NCBI RefSeq assembly: GCF_014202945.1
Contig: NZ_JACHHW010000012.1
Location: 1-64,000 of the forward strand
Length of the DNA: 64,000 bases
From: Zhongshania antarctica
GTDB taxonomy: Bacteria > Pseudomonadota > Gammaproteobacteria > Pseudomonadales > Spongiibacteraceae
Direction of reading: 5' to 3'
Shown here: piece by piece, positions 55,251 to 63,595 of the stretch
How positions within the stretch are numbered: the stretch's first letter is position 1
Layout: every line of letters starts with the position of its first letter
Translations under genes and position numbers: made by a program
Notes under the pieces: generated by a model
Database searches by the model: none
The model's input: the letters and a program-made list of their open reading frames with translations, nothing else
What the model was told of the DNA's origin: nothing

Positions 55251-56392
55251 GGTTGCTTCATCAACACCTGTTCAAACACCGGCAGTGGTCGTCCTTGGTC
55301 GTCGGCATTGTAAAAGCTGCCGTCTGGGTAGAGGGCGTAGGCCGCGCCTACCAAGCGGTCGTCGCGCAGCTCAATCCAAAAGAAGCCCCAGCTCATGCCC
55401 AGCTGAAAATAGGCATCGTTACGGGTGGCATCAAATACCTCACGGCTTTTTGCCCCCGCGCCAGAGACAATCTGCTGGGTTTTGCCGCAGCCAGCTTGCG
55501 GTTTAAACCAGTACAGCTCGTGATCGTGGCCGGTTATAAACAGGTCGACCTTGTCGCACACCGTCGCCTCCAAAAAGGCCTTGTAGTCAGCGCCACGGCA
55601 GCTGCTGCTGAGCATAACGTCGCCCACACCAAGACAGGGGTCGGGCGCGGTGCCCACATCATATTGGCCAGCATTGCCGTGTTGGCCATTCGAAATATAG
55701 GGGTGGTGGGCAAGGGCAATTTTCCATTTGGCTTTGCTGGTGGCCAGCTGCTCCTGCATAAAATTCGCCTGACTGAGAATATAGGCGTCTAGGGCATCGC
55801 CACTCCACTGCGAACTGGTGTCGTCAAAGAAGTGACTGATTGGGCTAGAGTCTAGCGTGAACAATTGCGCAAATACGTCGTCGCCAACGCTGCCAGTGAA
55901 GGTCTGGGTGTAAAAACGCTCTGGCATTTTCCACGTGCCCGACGGCGACACGTCGGTGTATTGAACTTGCACATCGCCTTTGGCGTTTTGTGAGCCCTCG
56001 CCAATTAGCGTAACCGAATTGTCGTGATTACCCAGCGCCACATAAAACGGAATGCCAATATCGCCGTAGGGTTGCTCAAAGGCATCGGCAAACAGCGGGT
56101 CGTCTGTGCCGTCGACACCGCTTTCGTACATATTGTCGCCAGCTAATACTGCAAAGTCGCAACCGCGCATTTCGCAAACCTGTTTCAGCATATCGGCCAC
56201 TTGGTATTGCAGGTGAGTGGCGTCGCCATCATTGCCGGTGCCGGTATCGCCAATGGCAATAAATCGTAGGGTTTGCTCAGCCTGGGGCGCGGTTGGTGTG
56301 TTCGGTACGCCAGCATCTCGCGAGCTGGAACTGGAGCCGCCACCGCATGCGACTAAGAGCATTGGCGCAATAAAAACGCATAATTTATTCAT
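55247..56392 (-). CDS. Lipoprotein metallophosphoesterase (purple acid phosphatase-like)
   Basis: 381 residues. Lipobox LLVACG (Cys16) followed by a Ser-rich linker. Metallophosphoesterase blocks: FIAIGDTGTGNDG (metal Asp), LAGDNMYESG (bridging Asp), YVALGNHDNS (Asn/His), ALAHHPYIS and FITGHDHELYWF. The order fits tartrate-resistant acid phosphatase-like enzymes that release phosphate from organic esters outside the cytoplasm. It overlaps phoD upstream and the small lipoprotein downstream by 4 bases each (ATGA), so the three genes are one translationally coupled operon. Confidence 0.92.
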   Translation of the reverse strand: MNKLCVFIAPMLLVACGGGSSSSSRDAGVPNTPTAPQAEQTLRFIAIGDTGTGNDGDATHLQYQVADMLKQVCEMRGCDFAVLAGDNMYESGVDGTDDPLFADAFEQPYGDIGIPFYVALGNHDNSVTLIGEGSQNAKGDVQVQYTDVSPSGTWKMPERFYTQTFTGSVGDDVFAQLFTLDSSPISHFFDDTSSQWSGDALDAYILSQANFMQEQLATSKAKWKIALAHHPYISNGQHGNAGQYDVGTAPDPCLGVGDVMLSSSCRGADYKAFLEATVCDKVDLFITGHDHELYWFKPQAGCGKTQQIVSGAGAKSREVFDATRNDAYFQLGMSWGFFWIELRDDRLVGAAYALYPDGSFYNADDQGRPLPVFEQVLMKQP

Positions 56393-58134
56393 AGCGGAAT
56401 TCCCTCGTACGGTGCTGGTGCGGGTGGATTCGCTTTGGCCGCACTGGCCCCAGCTGCACTCTGCAGGCGATTTTCGCCACTGGCGGTAAAATGCGCCGCA
56501 GCCAAGCTTTCGCCTCGCGATGGCCCGTCAATGGCGTCGACAAACCAGTGTTCGCCCTGGCAGCGCTCAGGCGTTAGGTCTAATAATAAATAGCCGTGTT
56601 CGCGTAAATTGATGTACTTCATATGGGGGTTCACAATCTTCAGTCCCTCCTCACCAAGCTCGCGCACTTCGTCGAGCCCCGGTGACGACACCGACGTTGC
56701 CACAAACTCCACCGCCATCGAACCACTACCATCAAGCGGGTTGTAGGCTATCGGGTTGTTTGGGTCTTCATTAATGTCCATGCTCCACGCCGTGTGAATA
56801 TCGCCGGTTAGCACCACCACATTGTCGACGGGTGCGCCGCCATTACCGCGAATCATCTTCCAAACCTCTTCCCTAGCGCGAGGGTAGCCATCCCATTGAT
56901 CGGTATTTAAGAATATGCCGCCTTGGCCTCCGGGGTTCGCTACATTTAGCGCATTGGGCTCGCCAATGAGTTTTAACTGCCCAAACATCACCTGCTGGCC
57001 GAGGAATCGCCACTGCGCAGAACTGCTGCTCAGCGCAGTGCTTAAAAACTGAGTTTGCGCATCGCCAAGTAGTCCGCGATCTGCGCTGGCAATGTCGCCG
57101 GCGTCAATAAAGCCAAAGCCACCGAGGCCCGGTGTTTGCGCGGGAATGCTACCGGCTTGCTGCTGGTCGCGGCCGACAAAGCGCGTGTCGAGCATAATGA
57201 GGTCTAGCAAATCACCAAAGCGGAATTGCCGGTAAATGCGCGCGCGATTGCCCGGCTCCGGTAAGCGAATTGGCATCCACTCGCTATATGCTTGCAATGC
57301 GAAGGACGAGCGCTGGGTCCAGTCGCCTTCACCGTCGTTGTGGTTTTCAGCGCCACTCAACCAGGCATCGTTGGTAAATTCGTGGTCATCCCATACACAA
57401 ATAAACGGATGCTGTTGATGGCAGCGCTGCAAATCTAAATCGCGCTTGTATTGGGCGTGGCGACGACGGTAGTCAGACAAACTCACCATTTCGTGGCCGG
57501 GTTTATAAATGCGGCCGCCAGCCTGCACATCGCTGCCATAGCCATCGTTACCGTACTCGTAAATGTAATCACCCAAGTGAATCACGCAATCGAGGTCAGG
57601 CCGCTCGGCAACACGGCGGTAAGCGTTAAAGAAGCCGTGGGGAATACTCGCGCAACTCAATACCGCCAAGCGCAAGTGATCGACCCCGGCCTGGGGCAAG
57701 GTGCGGCCCCGGCCGATTTGACTAACAAAATCCAAAGCCGAGAAGCGGTAGTAATAGCTTGTTTCAGGCGAGAGGCCGGTTACGTCTATTTTAACGGTAT
57801 GATCGCGGCTGCTGTCGGTGGTAAACACGCCCTGCGCCACTGTGCTGCTAAACGAGGGTGACTCGGCTACCTCCCAGCTCACATCGCAGGGCAAGCTGCC
57901 TTCAATACTAAGCCGAGTCCAAATGATTAGGGCGTTTTGCAGTGGGTCACCGCTGGCCACACCGTGCTGAAATGGCGACAGCGCTTGGGATATCGCCTTC
58001 TTGTCAGATGTCGATGCGGCAATACTCACCGTGGCGGTAGAACCTGCTACAGCGCCAACTGCGGCGCCGCCAAGGCCCATTCTTCGTAAAAAACTGCGGC
58101 GCGATAATCCGCGACGGGATTTACGTTGACCCAT
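56389..58134 (-). CDS. phoD: Alkaline phosphatase D (Tat-exported)
   Basis: 581 residues. Twin-arginine signal SRRSFLRRMGLGG near residue 11. PhoD N-terminal domain (SPFQHGVASGDPLQNALIIW), then the catalytic domain: LAVLSCASIPHGFFNAYRRV, CVIHLGDYIYEYG, CVWDDHEFTNDAWL, LDTRFVGRDQQQ, FLGQQVMFGQL and VVLTGDIHTAWSMD. PhoD hydrolyses phosphomonoesters and diesters in the periplasm with Ca/Fe. It is the first gene of a three-gene operon with a Pho box 57 bases upstream (58192-58209), so induction by phosphate starvation through PhoB is expected. Confidence 0.94.
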   Translation of the reverse strand: MGQRKSRRGLSRRSFLRRMGLGGAAVGAVAGSTATVSIAASTSDKKAISQALSPFQHGVASGDPLQNALIIWTRLSIEGSLPCDVSWEVAESPSFSSTVAQGVFTTDSSRDHTVKIDVTGLSPETSYYYRFSALDFVSQIGRGRTLPQAGVDHLRLAVLSCASIPHGFFNAYRRVAERPDLDCVIHLGDYIYEYGNDGYGSDVQAGGRIYKPGHEMVSLSDYRRRHAQYKRDLDLQRCHQQHPFICVWDDHEFTNDAWLSGAENHNDGEGDWTQRSSFALQAYSEWMPIRLPEPGNRARIYRQFRFGDLLDLIMLDTRFVGRDQQQAGSIPAQTPGLGGFGFIDAGDIASADRGLLGDAQTQFLSTALSSSSAQWRFLGQQVMFGQLKLIGEPNALNVANPGGQGGIFLNTDQWDGYPRAREEVWKMIRGNGGAPVDNVVVLTGDIHTAWSMDINEDPNNPIAYNPLDGSGSMAVEFVATSVSSPGLDEVRELGEEGLKIVNPHMKYINLREHGYLLLDLTPERCQGEHWFVDAIDGPSRGESLAAAHFTASGENRLQSAAGASAAKANPPAPAPYEGIPL

Positions 58135-58191
58135 AGTATTATTTCCTACTTATCTAAAAGGACGGCTTACTTATTAGAATTGCACGTCGCT

Positions 58192-58209
58192 ATGACACGA
58201 AAATGACAA
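58192..58209 (-). promoter_or_regulatory. Pho box upstream of phoD
   Basis: On the minus strand TTGTCATTTTCGTGTCAT consists of two 7-base half-sites (TTGTCAT, GTGTCAT) separated by 4 bases, the exact layout of the PhoB box (CTGTCAT-N4-CTGTCAT) with one mismatch per half-site. It ends 57 bases before the phoD start. Confidence 0.75.
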
Positions 58210-58362
58210 ATTGTAGACTGGAGTGAATGGCGCGGCAATGCAATGATTGTTTCAACCTTGACGGGACATCGGCCCCAAAAGCCATGGGGCGCCATGCAGT
58301 GTGGTGCATGGTTATCCAGTAAGAATTAGCTTGCCGACAGCGGTGTGGCGCTTATTGTAAAA

Positions 58363-58554
58363 TCAGGCTCGAATATCGCTAATCCATCGGCCGCGAATAA
58401 GCCCTATAGGGTATAAATAGGGCAATACAGAATATTTCAACATCGCCGCTGGCCACCATAAGCAAGAAGATCGCCCATAGACTCTTGGCTTCGGCATTAA
58501 GTAGTCGGGAATCTTTAAGTACTCGTATTTATCAGGATCTTTATCGGCCTTCAT
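58363..58554 (-). CDS. Small protein of an unrecognised family, copy 1
   Basis: 63 residues with a charged N-terminus (MKADKDPDKYEYL), the block IPDYLMPKPR, an aromatic/hydrophobic stretch (LWWPAAMLKYSVLPYLYPIG) that could enter a membrane, and a basic end RWISDIRA. Two relatives lie at 62351-62509 (5'-truncated) and 63578-63763, all on the minus strand, and share IPDYLMP/TPDYLMP, LWWP, KYS-LPY-YPIG and IRA. Conservation at protein level with different DNA argues for a real coding gene. I know no family with this pattern. Sequence resembling a tyrosine-integrase leader lies just upstream. Confidence 0.6.
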   Translation of the reverse strand: MKADKDPDKYEYLKIPDYLMPKPRVYGRSSCLWWPAAMLKYSVLPYLYPIGLIRGRWISDIRA

Positions 58555-58579
58555 TGGCTGTGCTACGTCCCTATATCCA

Positions 58580-58625
58580 GTTACCCTCAGTTATACCCCC
58601 GCTTAGCACCGGATTACAATAGTAC
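58580..58625 (-). other. Integrase-leader-like sequence next to small protein copy 1
   Basis: Minus-strand CTATTGTAATC, then GGGGGTATAACTGAGGGTA, resembles CTATTGCAATC then GAGGGTATATCTGGGGGTA just upstream of the decayed integrase at 60881-61060. It is probably the scar of an integration or excision near the small gene. Confidence 0.45.
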
Positions 58626-58639
58626 CCGTCTAGGACCAC

Positions 58640-58948
58640 AATACAGGGATCAACAATCCACCTACTAGCACGGTATGTCGTCGTTGGGATGCGCGAGCGA
58701 AAGAAGCTCGGGAGGAGGCTTTGGGGCGAGCTGGTTGGTATTTGGCGTACGTGGAAGACCGGTGATTGCCGTCATCGCTCGGAATTAAGGTGGGGGATCT
58801 CAAGTTAGGAGCGATGAAAATTTGATTCATTTTGTGCGCCAGCATGTAACTATACGTAAAGTGCAATATACGGCGACAGCAATGATTGATTGCTTGAGTC
58901 GTCACTGGTGATTCTTTGCAAAATAGGCCTAACTAATAGAGCATAAAT
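58640..58948. other. Gene-free stretch before the SDR
   Basis: A plus-strand run of codons at about 58668-58761 (WDARAKEAREEALGRAGWYL then AYVEDR and TGA) looks like the C-terminus of some lost protein, but I cannot name it. No start or other feature is evident. The SDR ATG at 58949 has no strong ribosome site. Confidence 0.35.
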
Positions 58949-59668
58949 ATGCCAAATCAAAATATTGTCATCATCGGTGCCTCCGGTGGTCTTGGCTCTG
59001 CCTTTGTTAAAATATTTGCTGCTGATCCCAGCAATATAATCCATGCATTTTCTCGTTCAGAAATAAAAAACAAGTTGGCTCATGTGAATTACGGCAGAGT
59101 CGATTTTGCTGATGAAGAATCCATCAAAAAGGCTGCAGAGCAGAGCGCAAAAGACGGGCTATTGGATTGTGTGATTGTTGCCACCGGAATACTTCATGAA
59201 AGCGATTTTATGCCGGAAAAGTCATTGCGCGATTTAAGTAGTGAAAACTTTCAGCGGAGTTTTCTCGCCAATACGATCGGTCCCGCGTTGGTTGCCAAGT
59301 ATTTTTTGCCCAAGCTTCAGCTTAAACAGCGGGCAGTGTTTGCCGCGCTTTCGGCCCGCGTTGGCAGTATCGGAGATAATCGTCTGGGTGGCTGGTATTC
59401 TTATCGTGCCGCCAAAGCCGCGCTGAATATGCTAATAAAAACCGCCAGCATTGAAGTCGCTTGGCGTAAAAAACAAGCTATTGTAGTGGGGCTGCACCCC
59501 GGTACCGTAGATACCAATTTATCACAGCCCTTCCAGCAGCGCGTTCCCAGTAATAAATTGTTTAATGCGGATTACTCAGCAAGGAAAATGATCGACGTTT
59601 TACAAGGGCTTACGGTAGCCGATAGCGGAAAGGTATTTGCCTGGGACGGTAGCGAAGTGCCCTGTTGA
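58949..59668 (+). CDS. SDR-family protein (C-factor/CsgA-like)
   Basis: 239 residues of an atypical short-chain dehydrogenase: cofactor loop IVIIGASGGLGSAFVKIFAA, ATGILHE in place of NNAG, and catalytic region ALSARVGSIGDNRLGGWYSY with YRAAK (Tyr-x-x-x-Lys preserved). VGLHPGTVDTNLSQPF follows. This matches the C-factor-like branch widespread in marine gammaproteobacteria. The substrate is unknown. It is followed 40 bases later by the metallopeptidase gene on the same strand. Confidence 0.88.
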   Translation: MPNQNIVIIGASGGLGSAFVKIFAADPSNIIHAFSRSEIKNKLAHVNYGRVDFADEESIKKAAEQSAKDGLLDCVIVATGILHESDFMPEKSLRDLSSENFQRSFLANTIGPALVAKYFLPKLQLKQRAVFAALSARVGSIGDNRLGGWYSYRAAKAALNMLIKTASIEVAWRKKQAIVVGLHPGTVDTNLSQPFQQRVPSNKLFNADYSARKMIDVLQGLTVADSGKVFAWDGSEVPC

Positions 59669-59708
59669 TCGTCTGTTATTTCAACACTATATAAAATTGA
59701 GAAAACCT

Positions 59709-60860
59709 ATGAAAACCTTTAGATGTAGCTGTGATAATAAGCAGCTACTGTTTTTTGAAAGCAGTAGCTGTGTTTCATGTCAAAGAGTTGTTGGGCTTGA
59801 TGATGCTTTTAATAAGGTAGAGCCGTATGACTTTGATGAAGAAAGTGGATGCTATTTCAAAGCCCGTAGACCAGCGGCTCGTTATCAAAAGTGTGATAAT
59901 AATGCCGACTATAATGTATGCAATGGCATGGTTAACTTGGATGATCTTGTGCCGGAGGACGGCAATGATGAAGTGTTGTGTTTTGCTTGTCGTTTTAATG
60001 AAACGGTTCCTGACTTATCTATTGTTGAGCATATCCCGTTGTGGAAGAAGATGGAGGCAGCTAAACGTCGGGCATTGTATACCCTAAAGGCTTTATCCCT
60101 GCCGCTGCGTAATCTTAGGCAGGACCCAGAGAATGGATTGAGTTTTGACTTTACTACCGATCGCGATGTGAATGACCATTTTGTTAGTAAATTAGACTAT
60201 TCTGAATCTGTTTTTACCGGCCATGACTGTGGCCATATTACTATTAATTTGGCGGAAGCCGACGATGTTGCTCGTTCGCAGACAAAGTATGCAATGAATG
60301 AGCGTTATCGAACTTTGCTCGGGCATTTCCGGCATGAGCTAGGTCACTACTACTTTGACCAATTGATTGTCGGCTCAGAGAAAAAAAATGCGCTAAGCAA
60401 AGAATGCTTTGGTGATGATGAGCTTGATTATCAAGAATCCTTGAAAAAGTATTATGAAAATAAGCCTGCTGATAATTGGCGTGATGAATTTATTAGTGAA
60501 TACGCCACCATGCACCCATATGAGGATTGGGCAGAGACGTGGGCACATTACATGCATATCATGGATACATTAGAAACCGCTAAAAACTTCTCAATTACGG
60601 GCTCAATTACCGGTGATGCGGCGGACGCTGAAGAAACTGATGAATTAAATTTACCTCAAGACTCGAAGTTCTTTTATTCTCAAACATCAATCACATCTGT
60701 ACTAGATGCTTGGATGGAGTTCTCCGTGATTCTAAACTCCTTAAATAGAAGTATGGGCATGAACGACGCCTACCCTTTTGTGTTGTCTCAGCCGGTACGA
60801 AAAAAATTATCATTTATTCATCATGCGATTCACAACAAGTTCAGCTTAATAAAAAGTTAG
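59709..60860 (+). CDS. Zinc-ribbon putative zinc metallopeptidase (DUF2248-type)
   Basis: 383 residues. The N-terminal zinc ribbon has Cys pairs CSCDNKQLLFFESSSCVSCQ, then CNGMVNL and LCFACRFNE. The peptidase domain carries the gluzincin motif GHFRHELGHYYFD (HExxH-like HELGH) and a downstream acidic site HPYEDWAETWAHYMHIMDTL. ATG at 59709 is chosen because it precedes the first ribbon Cys; the open frame extends upstream into the SDR gene. The family is predicted cytoplasmic; its targets are unknown. It may be co-transcribed with the SDR. Confidence 0.87.
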   Translation: MKTFRCSCDNKQLLFFESSSCVSCQRVVGLDDAFNKVEPYDFDEESGCYFKARRPAARYQKCDNNADYNVCNGMVNLDDLVPEDGNDEVLCFACRFNETVPDLSIVEHIPLWKKMEAAKRRALYTLKALSLPLRNLRQDPENGLSFDFTTDRDVNDHFVSKLDYSESVFTGHDCGHITINLAEADDVARSQTKYAMNERYRTLLGHFRHELGHYYFDQLIVGSEKKNALSKECFGDDELDYQESLKKYYENKPADNWRDEFISEYATMHPYEDWAETWAHYMHIMDTLETAKNFSITGSITGDAADAEETDELNLPQDSKFFYSQTSITSVLDAWMEFSVILNSLNRSMGMNDAYPFVLSQPVRKKLSFIHHAIHNKFSLIKS

Positions 60861-60880
60861 TGTATTTGGGGGCGGATTTT

Positions 60881-61060
60881 AGGGATAGGTCTGGATATAC
60901 CCCCAGCTCCAACAGCCTTTCCTTGGTGAAGTATCGGTACTTGAAGCGCCAATATTTTTCCCCATTGGGTTTAACCAATAGAAACAGTTCACCCCCCCGT
61001 CGCTTAGTTTGTCGGGGCTACTTAAATTGGGGGTATCACGTATAGCGTCGGTCAATGTAC
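60881..61060 (-). pseudogene. N-terminal relic of a DUF4102 (P4-type) tyrosine integrase
   Basis: The minus strand encodes LTDAIRDTPNLSSPDKLSDG, then after a frameshift at a C7 run near 60993 GELFLLVKPNGEKYWRFKYR and YFTKERLLELGVYPDLS. This is the arm-DNA-binding N-terminus of P4-like integrases (pattern LTDTxIRxAKPxxKxxKLxDGxGLxLxVxPxGxKxWRxxYR). It stops at about 60884 where unrelated DNA begins, and the catalytic domain is missing. Confidence 0.8.
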
Positions 61061-61131
61061 CCCCAGATATACCCTCATAATATGCTAGATTGCAATAGAT
61101 GCCCCCAGCCCCCTATGGACGCTCCAGACAC

Positions 61132-61157
61132 AAAAAACCCCAGATTTACTGGGGTTT
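61132..61157 (-). terminator. Orphan terminator upstream of the integrase relic
   Basis: AAACCCCAG/CTGGGGTTT, a 9-bp perfect stem with a five-base loop (61135-61157), continued by T on the minus strand and a short T-run on the plus strand. No intact gene ends here on either strand. Confidence 0.75.
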
Positions 61158-61471
61158 CAGGCCTTCCTTGGTCTCCCTTGGAAGAATTTTTGGTGGGCCG
61201 GCGTCACTTTAAAACAACTCATATCCTGTTGATAATAAACGTTATTTAAATTAGGTTTTTTGTTTATGCCCCCAAAAGTGCCCCCAAGGTGGCGTCGCTA
61301 TCTGTCATTGTTAAGTATCTGCGGGCGAGTCGATCATTATAAGGTCTTGCTTTAACAGGCGGAGGGGCGAGGATAATCAAGCCAGCAGGCATTGTTCACT
61401 ATCAGCACGCGCGTTGCCAATGAGGCCGAATATGAATTGAACTAGCGGCTGCTTTATGTGCGATTAAAAAA
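61158..61471. other. Gene-free stretch with a second integrase-leader-like motif
   Basis: GCCCCCAAAAGTGCCCCC at about 61268-61285 (minus strand: GGGGGCACTTTTGGGGGC) resembles the paired G5 leader found near attachment sites of P4-type integrases. The remainder shows no gene. Confidence 0.4.
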
Positions 61472-61498
61472 TAAGGCCTCGCGGGTGGCAAGGCCTTA
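61472..61498 (-). terminator. Terminator of the charged exported protein gene
   Basis: TAAGGCCT/AGGCCTTA stem around an 11-base loop, followed on the minus strand by ATTTTTTAA. It ends 10 bases past the stop codon at 61509. Confidence 0.88.
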
Positions 61499-61508
61499 TA
61501 CGGTCTAG

Positions 61509-62015
61509 TTATCGGTTTGTGCGTTCGAGGATGACATCAGTGCCAATATAGATCAGCGCTTCTTCTGCGCTACCAGGTGCCGCGCCAGCACTTCTGGCCG
61601 CTGCGTCTTTAGCCATATCAGTCAAGATCTCTTCGCTTGTAGCGGGCGGTTGATTGCGATCGTAGTGGGTATTTCGCTCGGCGCCACCACTGCGATACCC
61701 TTCGCGATCGTAGTCGTGATCATTGTCTTCGTGGTCATGTTCTTTGTGTTTTACTTTGCCTTCACCAGATTTTTTGGCTTGGCCGGGCGGCATGCCATTA
61801 ACCCAGCCATGCTTTTTACCTTTATTAGCAGCTTGTTCATGCTCATCGTGATAATCGTCTGGTTTACTTTTTTTCTTGTCCTTTTTATGATCTTTGTCGG
61901 AATAGTTTTTAGATGTTTTCGACTTTGAGAGCTCGCGGTCGTCGTCTGCGAGCGCGCTAGTAACAGGTAATGCCATTGCCGCAATACAAAGGCAGGCTAA
62001 AATTGTTTTTGTCAT
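61509..62015 (-). CDS. Highly charged exported protein (His/Asp/Lys-rich)
   Basis: 168 residues. Signal peptide MTKTILACLCIAAMALPVTS cleaved before ADDDRE. The mature N-terminal half is extremely rich in Lys, Asp and His (DKDHKKDKKKSKPDDYHDEH, HKEHDHEDNDHDYD). VNGMPPGQAKK resembles a short motif seen in other exported charged proteins. The C-terminal ~50 residues (EEILTDMAKDAAARSAGAAP) are helical. The composition suggests metal or water binding in the periplasm. It stands alone with its own terminator. No family assignment. Confidence 0.75.
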   Translation of the reverse strand: MTKTILACLCIAAMALPVTSALADDDRELSKSKTSKNYSDKDHKKDKKKSKPDDYHDEHEQAANKGKKHGWVNGMPPGQAKKSGEGKVKHKEHDHEDNDHDYDREGYRSGGAERNTHYDRNQPPATSEEILTDMAKDAAARSAGAAPGSAEEALIYIGTDVILERTNR

Positions 62016-62350
62016 TATCTATCCTCAATTATCGTCAATGGAATAATTTACGAGCCCATCGCCTATATGGAGTATTAATCGCGCATATTTACATGAATTT
62101 ACAATGGTAGTGGTCTCTCTGATAGGGCGACATTAATTTTCAGTTGTTTTGCATTCCGATTTATAGTCAGTGTCACAACTTGTCGCCTTTATTGTGCGTC
62201 AAAGGCCAGTTTGATGGTGAGTATCTGTTGTGCGGGTGTTTCCAGCTAGTAATCCTCGCTGTTTATCTCGCTGAAAGAAGCGATTGATAAGGAACTATGC
62301 TGCTGTATATAGGCGATTATACATGGTAAGGCTTCGCCCGTGTAGTCAAT
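62016..62350. other. Gene-free stretch
   Basis: Contains the promoter side of the charged exported protein gene (minus strand). No gene or clear regulatory motif is recognised between it and the second small-protein relic. Confidence 0.35.
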
Positions 62351-62509
62351 TTAGGCTCTTATGTATGCAATCCATCGGTAATGTATTATCCCGATTGGGT
62401 AAACGTAGGGCAGAAGTGAATATTTAATCATCGCAACCGGCCACCAGAGCGGTGGTAGTCGCCAGTTCGTGTGAGGGCTTGGCATTAAATAGTCGGGGGT
62501 ATCAATGTA
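62351..62509 (-). pseudogene. Small protein family, copy 2, 5' end replaced
   Basis: Minus-strand YIDTPDYLMPSPHTNWRLPP, then LWWPVAMIKYSLLPYVYPIG, ending RWIAYIRA and TAA. It matches copies 1 and 3, but the initial MKxDxxxYEY segment is missing. In its place are ten G (62510-62519) and GTACATTGA, the same words found in the integrase leader near 61055. No start codon is available after an upstream in-frame TAA. Confidence 0.75.
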
Positions 62510-62745
62510 CCCCCCCCCCTGCAGGTTGTTGTTGTCGGTTTATCAGGGGGTAGATGGAAACTGCTGTAAAAATGGGTTGTCCACTGCGTTTGAGCCTGCC
62601 AAGCGTCGGATTAGGTTAAAATGCAGAGTCTTTATATACTGCCTCATCGCAGGCACGTAACCCTACGGGGTCGGGCTTCTATTTCAGCGATTCGCGCTTA
62701 CATTCCGGCCCGTCTTGTGGGTGTTATTATTTTTCGAGGTAATTG

Positions 62746-63420
62746 ATGAGTGTCCCGTCGAGAATAAGATTTGAATTAATAAATGGGCTGCAAGAGCAGG
62801 AAGTTAAATCAGCGGAGTATCTCATTTATGCCCACCAGTGCGCTGTAGGAACATACGTTGGACTTTCCAAAGATCCTGTAAGGCGATGGCAGCAGCATGT
62901 TTCTGATGCGTTCAATTCGCACAGCCAAAATACAGATGATAAGTTTCGGGAGGCCATAAGAGGGTTCCATGATACGTTTAAGCATTATATTTTAGCAATA
63001 TCCTCATTTGAAAACGCAGCAGTAAACAAAGAAGCTGCTGCAATTGAGTTTTACGGCCATAACTTGAATATGAGATCTGAGGTAGTGAGTGATAGAGATT
63101 ACGGATTTAAAGCAATAGGCTCTCAAATATCACTCCCTATTGTTCTTGAGAAAAAGAGCAGTGGGAAGATCTCCTACGCTCGGGAAGACTCTGAGAGGAT
63201 CGCCGTAGTCGCGGTAGTCTTTGAGGAGTTTGGTAGAAAGCGGCTTAAATGTGTGAGTGGTCAACCATTTGAAGAGGGCCTTCGTGTGCAGTGCAATCGC
63301 GAAGAGCGCGCAAAGCTTAAAGTTGGTGACAGGGTTAAGGTGAAAGTTCAGGTGTCTGAACAGGGGGGAGTGAAATACTTAGTCGCGGCGAACTCAGCAA
63401 CCTTAGAAAAAATTAAATAA
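62746..63420 (+). CDS. GIY-YIG nuclease-like protein with extra C-terminal domain
   Basis: 224 residues. The first ~90 form a variant GIY-YIG fold: YLIYAHQCAVGTYVGLSKDP (normally GIY and YIG), VRRWQQHVSDA with the conserved Arg and His, then FENAAVNKEAAAIEFYG, where the family's catalytic Glu is expected. Residues ~135-224 are a separate beta-rich region (VKVKVQVSEQGGVKYLVAAN) resembling a small nucleic-acid-binding or HIRAN/OB-like fold; this is a guess. ATG at 62746 follows CGAGG; TTG at 62743 is too close. It stands alone among the integration scars and may be cargo of a former element. Confidence 0.75.
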   Translation: MSVPSRIRFELINGLQEQEVKSAEYLIYAHQCAVGTYVGLSKDPVRRWQQHVSDAFNSHSQNTDDKFREAIRGFHDTFKHYILAISSFENAAVNKEAAAIEFYGHNLNMRSEVVSDRDYGFKAIGSQISLPIVLEKKSSGKISYAREDSERIAVVAVVFEEFGRKRLKCVSGQPFEEGLRVQCNREERAKLKVGDRVKVKVQVSEQGGVKYLVAANSATLEKIK

Positions 63421-63535
63421 TCATAACAAGCACATATTATCTCGGTGCAAAAAAGGCCAGCGCGGCTGGGGTGGCCTACGCTACGTTTAAGCTTTCCCAA
63501 AAGTGAGCGTTATATTTCGTTGCGGAGGAGTCACA

Positions 63536-63595
63536 ATGTATTACGATATAGAGAGCGGGGAGTTTCCTGCCGCTAATTCATGCTCTTATGTCTGA
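63536..63595 (+). CDS. Possible 19-residue peptide with a strong ribosome site
   Basis: GCGGAGGAG precedes ATG at 63536 with ideal spacing, followed by 19 codons (MYYDIESGEFPAANSCSYV) and TGA. It overlaps the 3' end of small-protein copy 3 on the other strand. It could be a genuine micro-ORF or the start of a gene cut off by rearrangement. Confidence 0.3.
   Translation: MYYDIESGEFPAANSCSYV

Noticed and set aside
55214-55792. 192-codon plus-strand frame
   Set aside because: Lies opposite the metallophosphoesterase gene; its hydrophobic/basic composition mirrors the real gene.
62640-62735. Possible tRNA-like structure before the GIY-YIG gene
   Set aside because: No T-arm consensus or acceptor pairing could be found; only short GC-rich stems.
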